DNA from: Crotalaria pallida
Taxonomy: Eukaryota > Streptophyta > Magnoliopsida > Fabales > Fabaceae
Assembly: GCA_037953625.1 (NCBI GenBank)
Contig: CM075656.1
Coordinates: 89,547,001-89,611,000 of the forward strand
Length of the DNA: 64,000 nt
Reading direction: 5' to 3'
Shown: positions 25,457-37,301 of the stretch, piece after piece
Position numbering within the stretch: position 1 is the stretch's first letter
Layout of the letters: the number at the start of each line of letters is the position of its first letter
Position numbers and translations under genes: made by a program
Notes under the pieces: model-generated
Told to the model about the DNA's origin: nothing
The model's database searches: none
What the model saw: only the letters and a program-made list of their open reading frames with translations

Positions 25457-25891
25457 ATTCAAGGATTTAGTTGCAAATTGGGGTCTTGCTCTTCCACGAA
25501 GGCGGAGTTATGGGCTTTACTTTGGGGCCTTCGCATGGCGCATGGTCTTAATCTGATGAATGTCTTGGTTGAGATGGATTCGCGTGTTGCAATTTGGCTA
25601 GTTACTAAACACTGTGCAGCTACTCATCATTGCTATCAGGTAGTGCGTGAAATTCGCAGATTGCTGAATCTTAATTGGAGGGTGTCTATCACTCATGTTT
25701 ACAGGGAAGCAAATCGATGTGCTGACCTCCTTGCAAATTCTGGCCATAGTTTAGTTGATTTTGATTGTAATTTCATTTATCATTGTCCTAGTAATTTGTT
25801 TGCTCTCTTTTGTGAAGATGCTTATGGGGTTGTTTTTCCCCGTTTAATTTAATCTCTTTGGGCGGTTAGCCCCGTTGATTATAAAAAAAAA
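25457..25891 (+). mobile_element. 5'-truncated LINE (non-LTR) insertion with TSD
   Basis: The open stretch 25478-25852 encodes the end of an RNase H-like domain (MGSCSSTKAELWALLWGLRM, then THVYREANRCADLLANSGH) as found at the C-terminus of plant LINE polyproteins, closing with EDAYGVVFPR. A short 3' UTR and poly(A) (25883-25894) follow. AAAGAATTTGA occurs at 25446-25456 and again at 25892-25902, right after the tail, marking target-primed insertion. Only the last few hundred bases were inserted, so it is inactive. Confidence 0.85.
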
Positions 25892-25902
25892 AAAGAATTT
25901 GA

Positions 25903-26910
25903 GTTTTTCTTTCATATTCTTTTAAAATTTTAGTCAAACATAAGAAATCCGTAATTTGGAGTAAAATAATGTTTTTGCCAGTGCAAAATATAGAACCGCA
26001 ATTGACCACATCTAAAAATTTAAATATATAATTTAATTTGAATTTTATAGATATAAGAAAGCTTGAGTTAACTACGTAAAAGCTTACATACCCTCCACAA
26101 TTTTTCGCTATTATTAAAAAGAAAATTGCTAACTGCTGCATTGAATGTAATGGAACGGATTCGAGGGTTGCTTTATATTGGATAAGTTAAAAAATATATT
26201 TTGAATTTCTTTTTATCATCAACTAAGCTAGAATTCAAAGAGATTAAATTATATGGAGAAAAACAATTTCTAAGCATCCTCACAAGAGGGTATTTTGAAT
26301 TTTTTATGTCTCTTCATTTTTATTATTTTCATTTTTTTTAGTACAAGGGTATATTATTATTATTAAAATATTTTTTTAATGTGTTTTCTTTAGCACCTCT
26401 TAAAAAAGTTATATTTAGCAACTTTGCATTGAAAATTGACATATTAAAAAATTTGTGTATATTAATTTCATCAATTCTTGATGAATATACTTATCCAATA
26501 TGATTTTTTTTATCAATGCATATATTTATCCTATATGAATTTTTTAGCATGTGTCATATGGTGCATATTATAAAAACTCATTTAATAAATCTCGATGCAT
26601 TTATTTATCTGATATGAATTTTTTAACATGTGTCATAAAATGCACATTAGAAAATTATTTTTAATAATAACAAAATACTGTACTATACTAAGAAAAACGC
26701 TTTTAATATTAATGTTGTACGAGTATTATGTTAAATACATCCATTTTCATTAAATAAAGCAATTTTAACATTATGTTATAGGGTAAATATTAAAAAAATT
26801 CTTTTAATAATAATAATAATAATATCATATGCATTAACAAATATATAAATGATCAAAATAGTAAAAATGAATGTATATTAAATAAAGAAAAACTCAAACA
26901 TATTTTTTTG
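25903..26910. other. intergenic, AT-rich
   Basis: No gene found. Short repeated phrases ('atatgaattttttaacatgtgtcat', about 26500-26640) suggest small local duplications. Confidence 0.5.
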
Positions 26911-27452
26911 GCTAAACTGCTCATTTGGTCTCTTACCTTATTTTTTTATATCAATTTGGTCCATTACTTTTATTTGGTGTTAATTTGGTCCCTTACGTTT
27001 CAAATCGTTAACACCGTTAGTCCCAACCGTCAATTGCTACTAATGCTATCAATTTTAATCCACTATTAATTATACATGTGGTTGTGAATACGTGTCCCTC
27101 TCCGCGTCCACATAATTTGTGGCCCAAAACGTTATCGTTTGGAGCCTACATTTCACCTTCTTCTCAAGGAAGGGAGAAAGAGTGTTAGTTTCAGAAACTC
27201 ATTCACAGCCTTTTGGATTGAAACATTTGCTATGCTAGAGTATAAACTGAAGAGACAAAAACGTGAGTTGGAGCTTAGCTATTTACTAGTATCAAGTAGA
27301 AGGAAGACGATTTCAAATCAACAAAGAATACTAACAGTTGGACTAACGCTGTTAACGATTTGAAACGTAAGAGACTAAATTGACACCAAATAAAGGTAAG
27401 AGACCAAATTGAAATAAAAAGATATGGTAAGGGATCAAATGAGTAATTTAAC
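26911..27452. mobile_element. foldback element with long inverted arms
   Basis: The left arm (about 26911-27015, CTCATTTGGTCTCTTACC ... CCTTACGTTTCAAATCGTTAAC) is inverted at the right (about 27350-27452, GTTAACGATTTGAAACGTAA ... ATCAAATGAG). The flanks are T-rich, and a TATTTTTT-type 9-base duplication is possible but not decisive. The interior ORF (27139-27363) is not a credible gene. Confidence 0.65.
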
Positions 27453-27655
27453 TTATTTTTTAATCTTATCCAATATATTTTTTTAAAAAAATAAAATAAA
27501 ATACCGAGAGCAAAACTTGCCCGGAGCATCGTAAAACGACCTTGACTATGATAAAGGCAAATGACAAGAGAGTGTATAGTAGACGAAGATTGAGACAAAT
27601 TCTATATATAGTCAATTACCAACCTTGACTTTTGTTAGAACTTAGAATACAACTA

Positions 27656-27849
27656 GACCTTTTCTTTTCACACCCCCAATTTTTTTCCCTATCCCCATTT
27701 TTTCCGCCTCACATGAGGCGGAAGTGCTTTTTTTCACCCTTTCTACCTCTTGAGAGACGGAAAAACCAATAATTTTACACTTCCGCCTTATGTAAGGCGG
27801 AAAAAATGGGGGGTGAGGAGAAAAATGAGGATTGTGAAAAGAAAAGTTC
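27656..27849. mobile_element. compact palindromic MITE with TSD TACAACTA
   Basis: The ends GACCTTTTCTTTTCAC and GTGAAAAGAAAAGTTC are inverted. The 8-base repeat TACAACTA flanks both sides (27648-27655, 27850-27857). Each arm also carries its own near-palindrome (TTCCGCCTCACATGAGGCGG and TTCCGCCTTATGTAAGGCGG). The whole 194-base unit can therefore fold into a nested hairpin. Confidence 0.75.
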
Positions 27850-27857
27850 TACAACTA

Positions 27858-29176
27858 TGATACCACTCTAGTAAATTGGGAAATTTGTGTGGGGTCCAAC
27901 AAATTTGAATATCAATAATGAAAATGAAAAATGCGTAAAAGAGAAGTTGGGTTAGGTAATGCAGTTTTGACGGCTAAATATCTTTCCATAATACATTTAA
28001 CCAGAGATAGCAGAAATTTTCCTTACATCCCAAAAGATGCTACACCAAATATAAAAATGTTACAGGCTTATAGCTCCTATCAAATTTTATACGTTGTTGA
28101 ATATCTTTGCTATTTAAGTATAGCGACTAGCGAGTAATACTCCATAAAGTTGGGATATATGGATATGTCATCAAAATGGCATAACCTAATATTTAAAGGA
28201 AAATGCTAACAAGTGTCCTTATGACACTAGTTAAGCATCCAAATATAGTTAAATGATATTAAAAAATATGTTTTTTAAGATTTTTGAGAGATAATATATG
28301 ATAAACTTATGATTAAATTTCCTTATCTAGCAATCTTAACAAGTGCCCTTAACAAAACCCATGTTCAAATCAGGAGTTCTTTTCACATCAGTTTTAGCAC
28401 TCAACTCTCATTTAAGCCATAATCTAAAAGTGGAAGTGTTTTTTTTTTTAAATTAAACATATAAAATTTTTAACCTTTTCAATACACAATTTTTTATAAA
28501 ACACTTCTATTTTTAAGTTTTTATCTTTAACTGTAAAGGTTGAGATTAATAAAACTCTTACATTAATCCATCCTTATGCTTTTGTAGTTAATTAGATGTC
28601 TTCTTCAAAGTTTAAACAGCCTCAATAAATACCCATTAAAAAAAAAAACACCTCAATAAATATATAAAGCTTCTGGGATAAGAGGAGTAGGACTGCTATC
28701 GGGACGTTGCAACATTTTTCAAATGAATGTTGACTTAAGTCTTTATCAAATGAAGAATCAAAAACTGTAAGCTTGTAATTCCTCTAGTTTCAATTACAAG
28801 AAGAAGAAACAATAATAATTTTATATTTATTAAAGAGTTTAGTTGAGTGCATATAATTTGTTCGAATTGATAAAATAATAGAGTTATTTTAAGAAAGGAG
28901 CATGAATAATGAAACAAAAAGTAACATTGTGGATAAAACAAAAATTAAATGAGAGAACCATTTTATAAGAATATTTTAGGGATAACTTTATTTAATTATA
29001 AGAAGTTAGTTAATTGTTTTTTATATTTGATATAACTGATAAGAATAATGCTTTTTTTTCTTGTGATCGAGACCGAAGAGAGTATAAATTATATTTTTGT
29101 TTTATAAAATTAAACTAAGGAAGAAGAAAAACATGAAACCAAAACAGTAATCACGATGATGAAAAAGTATAACAAC
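27858..29176. other. intergenic, AT-rich
   Basis: No gene seen. A phrase near 28208 (GCTAACAAGTGTCCTTATGACAC) resembles sequence near 43256 (GCTAACCAGTGTCCAAAGGAC), so both may be termini of one repeat family. Confidence 0.45.
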
Positions 29177-29189
29177 TAAGCTATCCTCA

Positions 29190-29324
29190 ATCAACAAGGT
29201 CCAACACAGTTGGTAGATGATGGGGTTCCTTAAGTATGATGTCAGGAATTTGATCCCTACCATGCCTCGGAGAGAGTTTATCTTCAACTATCGTTTGAAT
29301 GATATCTTTGATGAAAAAAAAAAT
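29190..29324 (+). mobile_element. tRNA-derived SINE with 13-bp TSD
   Basis: A 135-base unit carries Pol III-like boxes (GTTGGTAGATGATGG as box A, GGAATTTGATCCC as box B, about 40 bases apart) and ends in an A-run. TAAGCTATCCTCA occurs immediately before (29177-29189) and after it (29325-29337). Confidence 0.8.
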
Positions 29325-29337
29325 TAAGCTATCCTCA

Positions 29338-29835
29338 CCACAGAGTCAAACTCAATGTTTATGCATATAAAATTTAAAAATTAAATGACATATTTGAAGG
29401 AAAGTCCTTTGAACAATAATATTGGCATTAATAAATTAGAAGTTCATCATCATCAATTGCAGCTTAGTATGCATTGGCAAGACACGTACAATTATATTCA
29501 CTTCCAAAATTTCTACCAATGTGATATCCGCCGGCCTTTGTTTTTGTTGCCGGCCAAGCCAACCATCATTTCAATATTATACTTTATCCTTTTCCCAAAC
29601 GTACTCCAATTCCCACTTTTTAAGTGGTATATTCAGAAGGAATGGCAGTTTCTTGACCCTCCCAATATATATAAAGTATTTAAATTGAAGGGTAAAAGGG
29701 AGAGGATACTTGAACTAGGAATCTATTATGAGCTAAATTATGTTTGAATTTGTAACTTAAGTTTTGATATCTACATCATTCCCATCATCTTTAGGTGAGT
29801 TATGCTATTCTTTTGTCATTTTGTACATGATGACA
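29338..29835. other. intergenic
   Basis: An open frame at 29385-29747 shows no motif or protein-like composition that I recognise, so I do not call a gene. Confidence 0.4.
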
Positions 29836-29843
29836 CTTGTACA

Positions 29844-30497
29844 TAGGGGTGTAACGGTCCGGTCCGGTCCGGTCTATGAGCCATATTACGGATCGGACCG
29901 TTCAATTTAGTATGGTTCGGTTCGGTCCGGTCTTTGAGGATAAATTCATGAATGGTTCGGTCCGGTCCGGTCCGATCTATTTTGCATTTCTTTCCTTTTT
30001 TTTTCTTTAAAATCAAGCAAACATATAAGCTCTGCATTTTCAAATCTTGGTGACATGAAGTCTCCCGGTTCTGAAATTTGTCACTAAAATGGGCACTATA
30101 CTTCATGTGCAATAGACTTCATGTGCAGTAGGTTTTTGGATTTTAGTATGCATATATGCCACACGAAAGGTGAAAGGCTAAGAAAGTGTTTCATGAATGA
30201 CTATAGTACAATTACCTTACACCTATAGTACAATTTTAGAAATGACTGTGCGTGAGTCAGACTGACTGTACAGTAGGTTTTCTATTTATTATTATTTTTT
30301 TAATTATTAGTCCTATCGGTCCGGTCCGGTCCCAGCGGTCTAAAATTATCAGGGACCGTGGACCGGACCGTTCTAGAACGGTCTGAATTTTTTGGGACCA
30401 GACCGGACCGTGAGACCGGACCAGACTGCATTTTTCGGTCCGGTCCGGTTCGGCCCGAGCGGTCTCGCGATCTCAGACCGGATCACTTACACCCCTA
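29844..30497. mobile_element. hAT-type non-autonomous element with GGTCCGG subterminal repeats
   Basis: A 654-base element begins TAGGGGTGTAA and ends TTACACCCCTA. It is flanked by the exact 8-base duplication CTTGTACA (29836-29843 and 30498-30505), the hAT signature. Both subterminal regions carry many copies of GGTCCGGTCC/GGACCGGACC, in opposite orientation on the two sides. The centre is AT-rich with no transposase. Confidence 0.88.
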
Positions 30498-30505
30498 CTT
30501 GTACA

Positions 30506-32701
30506 CAATACAAATAAAACATCTTTTCTTATATGCGTGAGCAATTCAGCACACCGGTTGGTGTTAAAAAGTTAGGGCTTAAATAAGTTTTTACTCCCCA
30601 AAAATTAATGAGTTTTTTATTTTAATTTTTACAATATTTTTTTGTTGGTTTTGGTTTTATGTTTTAATATTTTGGTTTGGATCCTTATGAATGACATATC
30701 AACATTATAATCGATCACATCTTATTATGATACGTGTAGTATGCGGGAATCATTCATATCATAACTAGGAATTAAAACTAAAATTTTGGAAAATATATAT
30801 AAAAAAAGAAATAAAACCAAAAGTCATTCAATTTTCAGGAATAAAAATATATTTAAGCAAAAAAAAATATTTATGATTTAGATATCGCACATCCATCAAG
30901 GAAAAAAATTAAACCTTGAAAATATACGTATTTTATGTGGAGACATATTTAGAGTAAAGACTGTCACTATTCCTATGTCAATGCGAACCATCAACCATTG
31001 TGAAAACCTATGGTAGGTTTATACAAAGGCCCAGACGTAAAGGACATATCTTCCCGTAAATTATGCATTATTAAGTTTAACCTACAAGAATTAGTTCCGT
31101 ATAAATGATTATGTGTATCGAGTCATTGTTTTTTTAAAGACTATCCAATAATTTAGTCTCTTAAAAAATACTATCCTTTTTCTTTAAAGGGTCCTTTTAC
31201 GGTACTCATCCAAAGTGGATGAGTTTCTATACTAATTGTTATTACCTACTGCGTCTGGTTGTGCGCACATTGAACCAGTTTATTTTATTTACTATTTAAT
31301 TTGTCATTGCAATTTTACCTTTTTAACACTTGGCATTCTTAAACAACCAGAGAAAAGGGGAACTGCAGAATCAAACATCTAGAGATGCCATGAACAAATA
31401 TTTGAATCGTGCCACCCCCATATATATATATTCTTCACTTACAGAGCTGCCACCGTTGAATCATCCACTTGCCACCTTTGTGCCACCCTCCACTCTCAAC
31501 CATGTCCTCCCTATCTATAACCCCCGTAGCCCTCAAATCTTCGTCCATCTCATTCCAAATCCCTCAAAATCTCGCATAATATAGTCTATTTCACCTCTCT
31601 TCGCAATTTTGATTTCTCTTCCCTTCTCTCATACAGTCTTAATTATATGGTCAAAGTAAATAATCCAAGTCTAAAGTAAATCAAAGTCTAAAGTTCAGAA
31701 GGCTCAATAGAGAGATTTGTTATTATAGACTATAGTCTCATTTGGGCATTTTCGTGTTCTTTGCTTTGCTTTATGATTTATGTCTTGAAGAATAAGCACG
31801 ATGGTGGTGACCGGCACAGTTACGGTGGCTCGGTTTTTCATGTCTTGAAGAATAATATAACTGGTAAATATTACAAGAAAAAATATAATAAAAATGATTA
31901 AATATCGGTAAACTATTAAGCATGGGAGTAAAAAAACTCATCCCATAATTTCGGGCCTAGAAAAAGCACGGTTGAGCAAAATCAAGCCCAATGCATGAAA
32001 AAAAAATCTATGGTGCACCTGCTGTAGTACTGGAATACACTTATCGCTCAGGTAATAGGTCATCAATCTTAACTTTTCAATACCTCCAAAGCATAGCAGC
32101 CATTGATGAGACAATTAGTATGTAAACTCATCCTCTTTCAATCAGTATTGTATACGAACCCTTCTTTAAAAGATCCAAACCAAAACAGCATTAAAAAGCG
32201 AAGGATGTTTTCACCCAAAAAAGAGTACAGCGTTCGGCTCGAATCATAAGCAACAAAAAACATATTTCTCTTGGTTTAAAATATAAGCAAAATTAACTAA
32301 CTTTATTAAATTTTGTTTCATTCCGAATGTCACTTTCCTAAAACATATCTAAAAAATTGTTATCTTATTTAATTTTTGTTTCATTTCCAATACTACTTTC
32401 CTAAAATACTTTTATTTTTCATAAATTTGAGAAAACTAAATACAATCAACTAACTTCCTTAATAAGCATGAAAATAGTTAAATTTGCTTATAATTCGAGC
32501 AGGAGAAAGTATGTATTTCAAAGAAACAAAGAATCCTTATGATAAATACAGCCCCGCTAGATGATGGTCACGCGCGTTTCCTTTGGTCTATTAATGTAAA
32601 GTTGTAAACCCTCAACCACGAGGAAGTAGTTCAAACAGCTACCATAAGCTAAAAAGAGCATTACTTGGATTGAGTTTGTAGAAAGTCTTCGTTTATTTTA
32701 T
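30506..32701. other. intergenic; possible foldback element at about 30575-30860
   Basis: GGGCTTAAATAAGTTTTT at about 30577 is mirrored by AAAATATATTTAAGC at about 30843-30857, with partly complementary arms. Elsewhere I see no gene. The phrase ATGTCTTGAAGAATAA occurs twice (about 31779 and 31839). Confidence 0.4.
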
Positions 32702-32977
32702 TACTTCGTCCGTCCCTAAATATAAGATCCTTTTGGAAGATTTCATGTTCATTAAGAAAGTAGAATAATTTAATTAATTGTATTGGAAATGTGAACTTTG
32801 ATATGTATTTTCAAAATTACCCCTGTTAATATTATTGGGAATCTAAAAAGTATTAAATAAATATGAGTGTTTGTGGAAAAAGTGTAATTAATGATCATTG
32901 AAAATTGGTAAAGAATTTTATAAATAGGGACAAAATAAAAGTATCAAAAGAGTCTTATATTTAGGATGGAGGGAATA
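32702..32977. mobile_element. complete Stowaway MITE, reverse copy of the 14238 family
   Basis: TA + CTTCGTCCGTCCCTAAATAT at the left mirrors ATATTTAGGATGGAGGGAA + TA at the right. The internal sequence ('aattacccctgttaatattattgggaatct..', 'aattaatgatcattgaaaattggta') is the reverse complement of the interior of 14238-14513, with moderate divergence. Confidence 0.85.
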
Positions 32978-32989
32978 TTATTTTAACCA

Positions 32990-34586
32990 AAGTGAATGTT
33001 TTCGGTGCAAAACAAAAAATAACCCGAGTCATTTACTTTTGTTTTTGTAACACCCTCATCTTTTATAAAGGGAATAAAATAATTTATAAGAAATTGTTGC
33101 GGCGGAAGAGTAAAAGTTTCCTTTATTCAAGATTAGTGAATAAAATTTTTTCTTTAAAGTATATCATTTCGGTGTTACAATGGATCAAATCCAGTCAATA
33201 AATAATTGAGCATCTTCCCTTTTTCCTCCTAAGTCTCTGGCTTAACAAGTGAATTGACTTCGACTGCTACTTTTACCTATTTGAAGTCATCGAGTGGATT
33301 CGGGGCTGGAAAGATGGATTTGTATGAGAAGCAAACCAAATCAATAGCTTGCAGCATAAACGTAACAGCTTTAACAAGCACACGAACTCAAAGAACAGAG
33401 CTTACCGCATCTGAAATTCTGGTTTTTCAGTTTCGAGTATCTTACTTTGCAGCAGTATAACTCCTTCCACACTTCACCAAATTGAGCAAACCCGGTACCA
33501 AATTGAAGAGGGTTGAACAAGCTTTAATTTGATATATGATTTGTAAGGATTTGAGGCTTGGATCATAGATAACGAATCAAGGACAGTATGCACCAAAAAA
33601 CCACGATTTCAGAGAAGTTCTATGTTTGTTCGTGGTATTGGAGTGAGTATAACACTCAAACATATAAAATAACCCCTCCCAAAGTGTCATTATCAATCTA
33701 GCACAGTGATAGGTTGATATTTACACGAATTTGTGGTGAAAATTTGGGTAAATCCTCAGCCATTCGTGTTAAATCGCCATACTGTTAGTTCATCAGAGTC
33801 GTGATAATTGATTACCACAATCTGGTAATCGATTATTTCACTTAAAATTGGCCAGACTTGAAATTTTGACCTTAGTAATCGATTACTGACTCTGGTAATC
33901 GATTAACTAGACTCTTAGGCCTCCAAATACAAATTCCACCATTGGATTTGAAGATAATAGGGTTGGAAACCTTGTCGCCAAATTTGGGCACGATCTGACA
34001 GTTAACGAATGAGATACGGCCAAATGACGTTTTTATTAAAATATCATCTTCATAAATTTTCTTTTTTTTTTTTTGATAAAAAGCGGGGCAAAACGCCCAG
34101 ACAAAAAGATACCTAGGCAATCATCCTAGGGAAAACAACTCCATAAGCATCTTCACGGACAAGATTGTGAAGGAAATTAGGAGTAGAGTTGAAAACAGTG
34201 CAGGTAAAACTACTACCATGACCATAATTAGCTAGCCTATCAGCACATCTATTGGCCTCTCTAAAAACATGAGTAAGAGTGTACGAAATATGTCGCAGAG
34301 CCTCCTTAATGTCAGTAACAAGCCTTGAGCAATGGTGATTCTGAGAGCATATCCCTGAAACCAAATCTTCATAAATTTTCTATTGAGATCTTCCTTGCCC
34401 AAGACTATTTCATTTCAAAAATGTGTTCTTTTGGTTTATTTCTCAGAATACTTCTCTTTAAATGAATTTCAACAATAAATTATTAATTTATTCTTTTTTT
34501 AAAAATGAGGGATATTTCAGTTTTCACTTGGTTATGGGTTCAACTTCCAACTCCAAAACATTTTCCCAATGGCTCACTTAATAAAA
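32990..34586. mobile_element. probable retrotransposon remnant, host of a LINE
   Basis: The stretch has GTAATCGATTAC-type motifs (about 33820-33905) and 'gttacaatgg' LTR-like sequence that I associate with legume LTR-retrotransposon debris, but no intact domain or LTR pair is visible. The LINE at 34063-34364 interrupts it. Confidence 0.35.
34063..34364 (-). mobile_element. 5'-truncated LINE insertion with 17-bp TSD
   Basis: In minus orientation it encodes the same RNase H end as the copy at 25457 (THVFREANRCADRLANYGH ... REDAYGVVFPRM), a short 3' UTR and a poly(A) tail (seen as T-run 34062-34074). The exact 17-base repeat ATCTTCATAAATTTTCT lies at 34046-34062 and 34365-34381. Only about 300 bases are present, so it is inactive. 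Confidence 0.9.
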
Positions 34587-34928
34587 GATTAAATTACTCA
34601 TCTAATCCCTTACTTTATTTTTCAATTTCAAATTGGTCTTTTACCTTTTTTGGTTTCATGTTGGCCCCTTATGTTTCTTTTCGCTGTCAATTTGGTCCCA
34701 GAATCACTTTTTATCCCATGTGGACCAATATGTTATGAACACATGTCACTTTCTCTCTCCAACAATATATACGTTGACCAATATAATATTGACACGTAAG
34801 ATAAACGGTGATTCTGGGACCAAATTGACAACGAAAAGAAACATAAGGGACCAATATAAAACCAAAAAAGGTAAGAAACCAATTTAAAATTGATAAATAA
34901 GGTAAGAGACCAAATGAATAATTTAACC
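34587..34928. mobile_element. foldback (Mutator-like) MITE with 9-bp TSD
   Basis: The 342-base unit has long inverted arms (GATTAAATTACTCATC... and ...GACCAAATGAATAATTTAACC; inner part TTTGGTCCCAGAATCAC / GTGATTCTGGGACCAAA). TTAATAAAA is repeated exactly at 34578-34586 and 34929-34937. Confidence 0.85.
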
Positions 34929-34937
34929 TTAATAAAA

Positions 34938-35912
34938 CTACAAAACATAAAATGTGAAACTCTGAATTCGAACTTTAACGGTTACATAATTTTCCCACTC
35001 TCCTTCCCCATCAAAATAAACTTTGCCTATATATTAAATAAAAGTTCATAATGGACCAACACATGTTTACCAATGAGGATTAACATGGATAATAACTAGA
35101 TCTTTTGCTTCTTAAGCAAATAATTGAAGATTTAATGCTCGACTCTTACAAATGTAAAAGACCTTACTAGGAGCCACCCAGAAAAAGGTCAACCAGTAAT
35201 CGAAAAAAAATTGATTATCGTACTTTTATCCGTAGATACCTTGGAAAACTAAAAACAAACAAATTGATCTCGGATGGGAAGAGGGCGTGATTGAAGAGGT
35301 AAAAAAATGTAGTAACAAAAGTTCGTAACTCGTAAGATTATAGAATGGTTGAAAGAAGATAGTGGAGGAGAAGCTTAAGTTAGCATGATGGTAACGTGCA
35401 GTTTCCAAAATATGACTCTTAAACATGGGATAACATTTTCCATCACACTCCTAACATGCATGATGCGACCAGATCACTTACTCCTATAACCCAAGAAAAT
35501 GGTAAATATCATGATGATTAATTAAACCTTCAATTTTAGCAAATAACAGAGCAGTCATATGGAAAAGCTAACTAGATAGAATCAAAGGGATGATATTTAG
35601 ATGACATTCCCCCAGCCCCCTCCCAAATGCACAACGCTAACAAAGATTTGGATATGAAGTTGATTATTACCAATAAATAAAAAGGCGGATACAAGATGCC
35701 GAAGGAAGAATTAAAGAGAAATTGTTTCACTTGACTGGTGTGGATACAAACATCTATGTAATCAAGATTTCAAGCCACAGAATGCAAGATCAATTGCATT
35801 ACAAGTTACCAATTTGGAATGGCAGTATCAAGTATAAAGCTAAATGGACACAACAATGGTTCAGTGAGAGCACAAAAGATTAAAATAGGCCAAAGGATAT
35901 TATCCAGGAAAT
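34938..35912. other. intergenic and 3' flank of PDAP1 gene
   Basis: No gene seen. The portion next to 35913 should include the PDAP1 3' UTR. Confidence 0.5.
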
Positions 35913-37243
35913 TCACTTGCGTGCTTCAGCCTTCTTCTGTTCTTTGGCTGAAACAAAAATTTAACCACCACTTTCAATGTTTTGGATTTCAGAATAGAGA
36001 AAGCAAAGCAAAACAAACAGCACGTAGAGCTTACCAGCTTTCTCTTCTTCTCGCTTTTTAGCAGCTTCTGCCCTTTGCTGACGTATAAGAGCTAAACGAT
36101 CTACATGATAAAGAAACAAAAACATAAACCATTGTTAACAAAAAAAAATAAAATAAAATAAATAAACCACCAGAAACGAAAGCCCCAAATGACAAAAGTA
36201 ATTTGAAGACTATAGTATTTGTCATTTCTCCCTCAAAAGACTTTTTCCTTCAGTTAAACCATAGTACCATACTGTTCAGTGTTCATCAATCATTGAATAG
36301 TTGATATATATAATAGCATCAACATAAAGGGGCAAACAAAAGAAAGATGTACAAAAACCACATAATTAGAGACTATTTCAATAGCTATCCATACCTAAAT
36401 CCTTCCTTGCTTGTTCTGTTTTTCCTTGCTCTTGCAGCCGCATATAGCGCTCATGAGCTCTCTGTTTCTCTAGCTCCTCCCTGTAAACAGGCAGGAGGAC
36501 TCAAAGATATTCGGATTTTGGAAAACATGTAAATAGGGAAGCTTCACATCTAATATTTTCCCAATATAGAACTCAAGTAATTGGACAAAAAAGAATGTTC
36601 TGCTTCCGTTTAATTAGAAGCAACAACCACTTTAAGTGCATGATAATATAACCCCTTAAAAAACAAAAAATGGAAATTAGCAAACCTTTCACGCCTTGAA
36701 AGCTCAGTCGTTTTACCAACCTGCACCAACAATAAAACAACATTATTCTTTACATATGATTTAATTATTAAAAAATGTGTGTATGTAAGGATGAAAAATG
36801 GAAAGTTTAACTCACATCAACATCTCTAGCCTTCAGGTTCTTTGGCTTCACCAAGTTAGGGTTTTCAATCTCAATAATCCCTTGGGTTCCTTTAGTTTTC
36901 TGCATACATTGTATATCAATAAGGCAGTCAATTTCACACTGATGGGGCCAAACCACATAAACAAACAAAACACCCAAAAACACGGAAAAAAAATTAATAG
37001 TAATCCATCTACACTAATTATGATTAGGAGATACTAACTGAAGTTTCTCCTTCGGATTCTTCTCCAGATTCTTCTTCAGATACTTCCTCAGCTTCTTCCT
37101 CTTCATGCTCAGCTTCTTTCTAAAATGGTTGCAAAGCAAATGACCAAAATTGATTTTTAAAAGATGGAAAGAAAAGGGGAGACAACTTATACATGTAGAT
37201 AGTAAGATATGAACAAAATTATTCAGAATGTAAGTGATCACAT

Positions 37244-37301
<58 letters not shown>

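Noticed and set aside
27139..27363. 74-aa frame between foldback arms
   Set aside because: Non-coding core of the element; no motif.
29190..29324. A true tRNA gene
   Set aside because: Only the internal promoter boxes are tRNA-like; the acceptor stem and cloverleaf are absent, and TSD plus A-tail show a SINE.
29816..30540. Frames with DRTGPDRT-like repeats
   Set aside because: Translation of the GGTCCGG arrays of the hAT-type element.
37242..37300. Any CRISPR-like or regulatory array
   Set aside because: Simple dinucleotide microsatellite in an intron.
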